Assembly (NCBI GenBank): GCA_026992695.1
Contig: JALWYP010000050.1
Coordinates: 1 to 8,171 of the forward strand
Source of the DNA: Flavobacteriaceae bacterium
GTDB taxonomy: Bacteria > Bacteroidota > Bacteroidia > Flavobacteriales > Flavobacteriaceae
DNA: 8,171 nucleotides
Direction: 5' to 3'
The position numbers and the translations under genes are program-made. The notes below the pieces were generated by a model. The model saw only the letters and a list, made by a program, of their open reading frames with translations, searched no databases and was not told where the DNA came from. Positions 1-3,786 of this stretch are shown here, piece by piece. The first letter of the stretch is position 1. The number at the start of each line of letters is the position of its first letter.

Positions 1-211
1 CTGCTGTACACCCTCCGTTAAAATGAACAATGGCATCTTTTAAAGAAGAAGTATTAACATCGTAAATATCTTTGGCAGTAAGATTACTACCCAGTTGCTT
101 CATTTCTTGTTCGTTCATTCCCTCAAGAAGCGACGGAATCCACATTCCACCTTGTTGTGCAGCTATTGTGAGACTAAAAAATAATACAAATAAAAAAGTA
201 ACGCGTTTCAT
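1..211 (-). CDS. S46-family dipeptidyl-peptidase (DPP7/DPP11-like), N-terminal fragment
   Basis: This is the first 70 codons of a gene that continues beyond the left edge. Residues 1-19 form a signal peptide (MKRVTF, then a hydrophobic stretch ending IAAQ). The mature start GGMWIPSLLEGMNEQEM and the later HFNGGCTA match the start of peptidase family S46, where GCTAE...SPQG leads to the catalytic NHHCGY motif. That motif would lie just outside the window. Family members are periplasmic or surface serine peptidases that release dipeptides from peptide N-termini, part of the peptide-feeding lifestyle of many Bacteroidota. DPP7 (hydrophobic P1) and DPP11 (acidic P1) cannot be told apart without the S1-pocket residue. 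The ATG at 209-211 is chosen because it directly precedes the signal peptide. The divergent amidase starts only 27 bp away, so at least one promoter must overlap the other gene. Confidence 0.88.
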   Translation of the reverse strand, partial: MKRVTFLFVLFFSLTIAAQQGGMWIPSLLEGMNEQEMKQLGSNLTAKDIYDVNTSSLKDAIVHFNGGCTA

Positions 212-238
212 GTTAGATAATTTCTATAATTTTACGGT

Positions 239-1024
239 ATGCAAGATACGTTAACCATAGCTTTGGTGCAAGCAGATTTGCTTTGGGAAAATCCCGAAGC
301 AAACCGACATGCTTTATCAAAAAAAATTGTTGCTCTCTTTTCTGAAAATCAAAAAACAGATGTAATTATTTTACCCGAAATGTTTACTACAAGTTTTTGA
401 ATGAAACCCAAAAGTAAAAAAAAAAAAAAAGATGGAAAAACCTTAAATTGGATGCAGGAAATAGCCAAAAAGTATCAAACAGCCATCACCGGAAGCTTTA
501 TTGTAAAAGATGGTGAAGATTATTTTAACAGGTTATTTTTTGTTTTTCCCGACCAAAGTTTTAAAACCTACAACAAACGCCATACATTTACGCTCGCAGG
601 AGAAGATAAAGTGTATAAAAAAGGTACAAAACGACTACTTGTACACTATAAAGGTTGGAAGATTTGCCCGTTAATTTGTTACGATTTACGATTTCCGGTT
701 TGGGCTAGAAACACCAACGATTATGATGTTTTGCTATTTGTTGCCAATTGGCCCGAAAGAAGAATCAGTGCCTGGGATGCGCTTTTAAAAGCCCGAGCTA
801 TTGAAAATATGTGTTACGCCGTAGGCGTAAATCGGGTTGGTAAAGATGAAAACGGTATTGTTTATACCGGACATTCGTCGGTTTATGATGTATTGGGCGA
901 ACGGTTATTTTTTTCTGAAAAAGAAGAAGTAGCAGTTGTTACACTTGAAAAAAATCACATTATTAATTTTAGAAAAAAACTGGGTTTTCTTAACGACAGA
1001 GACAGCTTTGTGATTGAGGATTGA
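239..1024 (+). pseudogene. YafV/Nit2-type omega-amidase (nitrilase superfamily), interrupted by in-frame TGA
   Basis: Reading from the ATG at 239 gives 53 codons (MQDTLTIALVQADLLWENPE... to VIILPEMFTTSF), then TGA at 398-400, then 207 codons in the same frame from the ATG at 401. Joined, they span 261 codons, the normal length for YafV-like carbon-nitrogen hydrolases. The nitrilase catalytic triad is complete only across the break: Glu47 (LPEMF), Lys113 (NKRHTF) and Cys147 (LICYDLRFP), numbering the TGA as 54. Homologues have Ser, Ala or Thr at the TGA position (MFTTGFSM-type), so one TCA-to-TGA change would explain it. Relatives hydrolyse the omega-amide of alpha-ketoglutaramate or ketosuccinamate after glutamine or asparagine transamination. 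A run of 15 A at 416-430 encodes five lysines but keeps the frame and the expected spacing to DGKT. The gene itself ends in TGA, so code reassignment is unlikely. It may be a recent pseudogene, a sequence error, or two chains made by reinitiation at TGAATG. Confidence 0.8.
416..430 (+). repeat. Run of 15 A inside the amidase gene
   Basis: There are fifteen consecutive A, encoding AAA x5 in the amidase frame, 16 bases after the premature TGA. The surrounding protein keeps normal family spacing between MFTTSF and DGKT, so the tract length is in phase. Runs of this length are prone to replication slippage, transcriptional slippage and sequencing or assembly error. Confidence 0.9.
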
Positions 1025-1141
1025 GGATTTATAAATGGTGATAGATGAATTATGATTTTTTAACTCACACCAGATACCCTCACCAACTGAATACTGTCCA
1101 CTGAAGACTGCCTACTGAAGACTGCCTACTAAAAACTAAAA
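1012..1141 (+). repeat. Composite heptamer-repeat intergenic element, copy 1
   Basis: This 130-bp stretch reads as 7-bp units: GATTGAG x2 (1012-1025), GATTTAT, a degenerate part with GAATTAT and GATTTTT (1047-1060), an ACTCACAC segment (1062-1069), a phase break of 4 nt at 1082-1085, then eight units at 1086-1141: ACTGAAT, ACTGTCC, ACTGAAG, ACTGCCT, ACTGAAG, ACTGCCT, ACTAAAA, ACTAAAA. The last 26 bp (1116-1141) match 3741-3766 with one mismatch. The element covers the whole gap between two convergent genes and contains both their stop codons: TGA at 1022-1024 on + and TAG at 1136-1138 on -. No open reading frame or GC-rich terminator hairpin was seen in it. Confidence 0.8.
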
Positions 1142-1750
1142 CAACCCGTTAATCTCAGCATCAATTCGGTTAATAATATCGCCTAAATGTTCGGGGTTAT
1201 CTACAAAATCGAGGTTATCTACATCTACAATCAATAAATTTCCTTTGTCGTAGTTGTGAATCCACGCTTCGTAGCGTTCGTTTAAACGGCTTAGGTAATC
1301 GATGCTTATGGAGTTTTCGTATTCGCGTCCTCGTTTATGAATTTGTTTTACTAAATTTTCAATAGAGCTTCTTAGGTAAATAAGCAAATCGGGTGGTTGG
1401 GTTACGCTTTCCATTAAATCAAAAAGCGATCGATAGTTTTTATAATCACGATTGGTCATTAAGCCCATTGCGTGAAGGTTAGGAGCAAAAATAAAAGCAT
1501 CTTCATAAATGGTTCTGTCTTGAATAACGGTTTTTTTTTGTTCTCTTATATCAAGTATTTGTCTAAACCTACTGTTTAAAAAATAAACCTGAAGATTAAA
1601 CGACCAACGTTCCATTTGGTTGTAAAAATCATCAAGGTAGGGATTGTCTTCAACATCTTCATACTGTGCAATCCACTTATAATGCTTGGCTAACATTCTG
1701 GTTAATGTGGTTTTTCCTGCTCCAATATTTCCGGCAATGGCTATGTGCAT
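1136..1750 (-). CDS. Deoxynucleoside kinase (dAK/dGK/dCK family)
   Basis: A 204-aa cytosolic kinase that transfers the ATP gamma-phosphate to the 5'-OH of a deoxynucleoside for dNTP salvage. The Walker A loop GNIGAGKTT lies at residues 7-15. EDVEDNPYL (31-39) matches the family's substrate-binding segment. QDRTIYEDAF (77-86) carries the family DR(S/T) motif, with the catalytic acid probably nearby. The arginine-rich LID segment (IHKRGREYE, 137-145) contacts ATP phosphates. Length and motif order match complete bacterial members. Substrate preference (dA, dG or dC) cannot be read safely from the sequence. The ATG at 1748-1750 is fixed by the MHIAIAGNIGAGK start. It lies 8 bp after the stop of the upstream gene, so it is probably the second gene of an operon. 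Its final codons and TAG stop lie inside a heptamer-repeat element. Confidence 0.9.
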   Translation of the reverse strand: MHIAIAGNIGAGKTTLTRMLAKHYKWIAQYEDVEDNPYLDDFYNQMERWSFNLQVYFLNSRFRQILDIREQKKTVIQDRTIYEDAFIFAPNLHAMGLMTNRDYKNYRSLFDLMESVTQPPDLLIYLRSSIENLVKQIHKRGREYENSISIDYLSRLNERYEAWIHNYDKGNLLIVDVDNLDFVDNPEHLGDIINRIDAEINGLF

Positions 1751-1758
1751 AAGGTAAT

Positions 1759-2529
1759 TTAGTTAGGGTGTTTTATTATAAATGTATAACTATTTTTTCC
1801 GTCATAAATATACAGGAATTCTTCAAAAAGTTGCAAGTCTTTTATGGTAATTTCGGGTAATGGTAAATTTATTGGGTGAATGTCGTTTTGAGTTATATAA
1901 AACAATGCATTATTTTTTACTCCTATTAGGTTTTCTTTAAAATGGGTGGTTTTTGAAAATCCGGAAATGGGAAAGCTAAATAAAATACTTCCGTACGTGT
2001 TTACAACAATTAATTTATCGGTAAAAAGCAAATAACAATAATTAAAATCGCTGGTTTGGTAAATGATATTTTCGTTAAAATACGAAGTAGTAGAAACAAC
2101 CTGATTGATACGGTAATTATAGGTTAATAATTGTTGAGTGATTTCGTTATAAATCCAAATCACATTATTTCCTGCATTGGTAACACCTGATGCAAAAACA
2201 GTATCAGGCAAATCATTAAGGTTTATACGTTCTATCTCGTTCAAGGTATTATCTACAAAAACAACGGTATTGGTTTCTTGGTAAAACAAAAGAATTTTTA
2301 ACGGATTTATAATGTCTGCTCGAGTGAGTTTTCCCAGTGAATAATCGTTAAAGGTAAACTCTTTGTTGCCTTCTAGTTTATAAAAAACATTGTCTTTGAT
2401 AAAATAGGTGTTACGATATGCATCTTTGCCTACAAAAACATCGGCTTTAAGTGCCGTAGAATCAACAAATGTGAGTTGCTGACCCCAACACAAAACAGGA
2501 ATTAATACTATAAGCAAGTGTTTTAACAT
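1759..2529 (-). CDS. Exported protein of unknown function, probably beta-propeller-like
   Basis: I do not recognise a named family. The 256-aa product begins with a signal peptide (MLKHLLIVLIPVLCWGQ, about residues 1-17) typical of Bacteroidota export. Cys14 is preceded by PVL rather than a small residue, so a lipoprotein is unlikely. The rest is rich in short alternating hydrophobic strands separated by N/D/G turns, with recurring patterns such as NTYFIKDNVFYKL, NTVVFVDNTLNEIERI, DKLIVVNTYGSILFSF and NNALFYITQNDIHPI. This resembles the blades of a small beta-propeller; that fold is my inference. There is no predicted transmembrane helix after the signal and no catalytic motif I can identify. 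The protein is probably periplasmic. The gene lies 8 bp upstream of the deoxynucleoside kinase and is likely co-transcribed with it. The ATG at 2527-2529 directly precedes the signal peptide. Confidence 0.75.
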   Translation of the reverse strand: MLKHLLIVLIPVLCWGQQLTFVDSTALKADVFVGKDAYRNTYFIKDNVFYKLEGNKEFTFNDYSLGKLTRADIINPLKILLFYQETNTVVFVDNTLNEIERINLNDLPDTVFASGVTNAGNNVIWIYNEITQQLLTYNYRINQVVSTTSYFNENIIYQTSDFNYCYLLFTDKLIVVNTYGSILFSFPISGFSKTTHFKENLIGVKNNALFYITQNDIHPINLPLPEITIKDLQLFEEFLYIYDGKNSYTFIIKHPN

Positions 2530-2597
2530 GGTGAGGCAAGGTACATTATTTTACTTAAATCCTGAAAAAAAGTCTTAATCGGAAGAATATATTTTAC

Positions 2598-2621
2598 AAG
2601 TTTTAAACTTTCTTTAAGAAA
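2598..2621. promoter_or_regulatory. Two abutting 13-bp palindromes upstream of the GLPGLI promoter
   Basis: AAGTTT-T-AAACTT (2598-2610) and TTTCTT-T-AAGAAA (2609-2621) are each perfect 6+1+6 palindromes, overlapping by 2 bp. Their centres, 2604 and 2615, are 11 bp apart, about one helical turn. They lie about 20-43 bp upstream of the -7 candidate at 2641, where a regulator could bind or the -33 contact would fall. In DNA this AT-rich, 6-bp arms can occur by chance, so an operator role is only a suggestion. Confidence 0.3.
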
Positions 2622-2640
2622 AAGAGTCAAATCTTAGGTG

Positions 2641-2648
2641 TACTTTTG
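2641..2648 (+). promoter_or_regulatory. Bacteroidota-type -7 box candidate for the GLPGLI/outer-membrane operon
   Basis: TACTTTTG matches the Bacteroidota primary-sigma -7 consensus TAnnTTTG at every defined position. No good -33 TTG element is seen at the usual 19-21 bp spacing; that region is occupied by palindromic sequence. Transcription from here would start near 2655, leaving a 5' leader of roughly 118 nt before the ATG at 2773. Confidence 0.45.
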
Positions 2649-2670
2649 TTAAAACAAACACAAACGACCT

Positions 2671-2741
2671 ATGAAACGTCCATAACTAAATTATTATTAA
2701 AATACCAAAGCGAATGATAATTTAGTTATGGTAAGTTCCAT
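2671..2741 (+). promoter_or_regulatory. Long hairpin in the probable 5' leader of the GLPGLI gene
   Basis: A perfect 15-bp inverted repeat, CCATAACTAAATTAT (2680-2694) and ATAATTTAGTTATGG (2717-2731), extends inward by one G-U and three A-T pairs to a loop of about 14 nt (2699-2712). Outward, 2671-2679 pairs with 2733-2741 with two mismatches and a bulged T2732. There is no following T-run, so it is not a standard intrinsic terminator. It lies between the predicted transcription start (about 2655) and the start codon, followed by 31 nt of A-rich, apparently unpaired sequence that would hold the ribosome-binding region. It may be a leader RNA structure, a protein-binding site, or a small inverted-repeat mobile remnant. 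Confidence 0.55.
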
Positions 2742-2772
2742 GTGACCTTTAAAAATCAATAAAAACAAACAC

Positions 2773-3636
2773 ATGAAAAAAATTATTTTTTTATTCTGCA
2801 TTCTCTTTTCTTTTTTAACCCAAGCCCAAAACATTACCGGAAAAGCCTATTATCAAAGTAAAACAACAGTAGATGTAGATAAAATAGGTGGCGAAAAAAT
2901 GGATGAAAACATGCGTAAAATGATTGCCCAACGCATGAAACAATATCTTGAAAAAACCTTTATCCTTACTTTTAATAACAACGAATCTATTTATAAAGAA
3001 GAAGAAAAACTGGAAACCGGAAAAGGGTCAGGTAGAATGGGCATGATGATGGGAAGCTTTGCTGCAGGAAACCAATATAAAAACCTTAAAACCCAACAAT
3101 TAATCGAGGAACGAGAGTTTTTTGGCAAACAATTTTTAATCGAAGACAGTATTCCCAAACTGGATTGGAAGCTCGAAAAAGAATCGAAACAAATAGGACA
3201 ATACATTGCTTTTAAAGCTACCGCATTAAAAAAAATAGATTCAACAGATTTTAGTATGTTTCGTCGTAAAAAGAAAGAAGAAAACAAAAAAGAAAATGAC
3301 TCTATTGCCAAGAAAAACGACCCTTTGGACAAAATAGAAATCCCCAAAGAGATTTTAGTAACCGCTTGGTACACACCACAAATACCTGTGGGAAATGGTC
3401 CCGGAGAATACAGTGGTTTGCCGGGTCTTATCCTCGAACTTAACATACAACGCACGACCATACTCTGCGATAAAATTGTTTTAAACCCAAAAGAAGCCGA
3501 AGAAATAACACCGCCTACAAAAGGAAAAAAAGTAAGCCGTAAAGAATACAATAAAATCATAGCAGAAAAAATAAAAGAAATGCGCGAAAATTTTAAAAAC
3601 ACCAGAAGAAGTAGCGGAAGACACTTTGGAGGATAA
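2773..3636 (+). CDS. GLPGLI-family exported protein
   Basis: The 287-aa product has a clear signal peptide (residues 1-19, MKKIIFLF...LTQAQ). The motif that names the family, GLPGLI, is at residues 215-220 in EYSGLPGLILEL. The family is exported and of unknown biochemical function, and is often encoded next to outer-membrane beta-barrel or TonB-dependent receptor-like proteins, as here. The N-terminal part (20-160) is beta-rich with a Met-rich patch (RMGMMMG, 88-94). A very charged low-complexity segment (about 164-186, RRKKKEENKKEND) is followed by PKEILVTAWYTPQIPVGNGPGEY leading into the motif. The C-terminus is a Lys/Arg-rich helix. The ATG at 2773 follows the A-rich ATAAAAACAAACAC, the leader type expected where Shine-Dalgarno sites are absent. 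It is probably the first gene of an operon with the barrel protein 150 bp downstream. Confidence 0.88.
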   Translation: MKKIIFLFCILFSFLTQAQNITGKAYYQSKTTVDVDKIGGEKMDENMRKMIAQRMKQYLEKTFILTFNNNESIYKEEEKLETGKGSGRMGMMMGSFAAGNQYKNLKTQQLIEEREFFGKQFLIEDSIPKLDWKLEKESKQIGQYIAFKATALKKIDSTDFSMFRRKKKEENKKENDSIAKKNDPLDKIEIPKEILVTAWYTPQIPVGNGPGEYSGLPGLILELNIQRTTILCDKIVLNPKEAEEITPPTKGKKVSRKEYNKIIAEKIKEMRENFKNTRRSSGRHFGG

Positions 3637-3766
3637 ATAATTGGAAATTGATAATTGATGATTGTAGAATTATGAATTAAGACTAAAAAAAAATAAAACT
3701 AATGTAAAACTCACGACTCACTATTCACGATTCACATGAATGAAGACTGCCAACTAAAAACTAAAA
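3637..3766 (+). repeat. Composite heptamer-repeat intergenic element, copy 2
   Basis: This 130-bp element starts at the base after the GLPGLI stop codon. Its 7-bp units are ATAATTG, GAAATTG, ATAATTG, ATGATTG (3637-3664), TAGAATT, ATGAATT (3665-3678), AAGACTA and an A-rich part (3679-3708), ACTCACG, ACTCACT, ATTCACG, ATTCACA (3709-3736), 2 extra nt, then AATGAAG, ACTGCCA, ACTAAAA, ACTAAAA (3739-3766). The order and orientation of unit families match the copy at 1012-1141, and the final 26 bp are nearly identical. It fills most of the gap between two co-directional, functionally paired genes. It also supplies an in-frame ATG at 3736 that should not be taken as a start. Confidence 0.8.
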
Positions 3767-3786
3767 ACGACTCACCACCTCAAACA

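Noticed and set aside
227..234. TAATTTTA as a -7 box for the amidase
   Set aside because: It matches TAnnTTTG at 5 of 6 defined bases but would place the transcription start at about the start codon. It is expected by chance in such AT-rich sequence.
72..254. 60-codon open frame on the plus strand at the left edge
   Set aside because: It is antisense to the S46 peptidase start and out of frame with the amidase. It resembles no family I know.
398..400. TGA as selenocysteine or reassigned codon
   Set aside because: The homologous position is normally a small residue, not a catalytic Cys or Sec, and I see no SECIS-like hairpin just after it. The same gene terminates with TGA.
1754..1764. AATTTAGTTA shared with the right arm of the leader hairpin at 2719-2728
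   Set aside because: It is a 10-base AT-rich match that overlaps a stop codon, with no inverted partner nearby; most likely coincidence.
2991..3602. 203-codon open frame on the minus strand inside the GLPGLI gene
   Set aside because: It is fully antisense to a well-supported gene. The frame stays open because the A-rich codons of the sense strand give few stops in reverse. The translation is Ser/Phe/Leu-rich with no recognisable motif.
3736..3786. Upstream in-frame ATG for the outer-membrane barrel gene
   Set aside because: The added 17 residues are translated largely from the heptamer repeat and would precede a complete signal peptide, so the ATG at 3787 is preferred.
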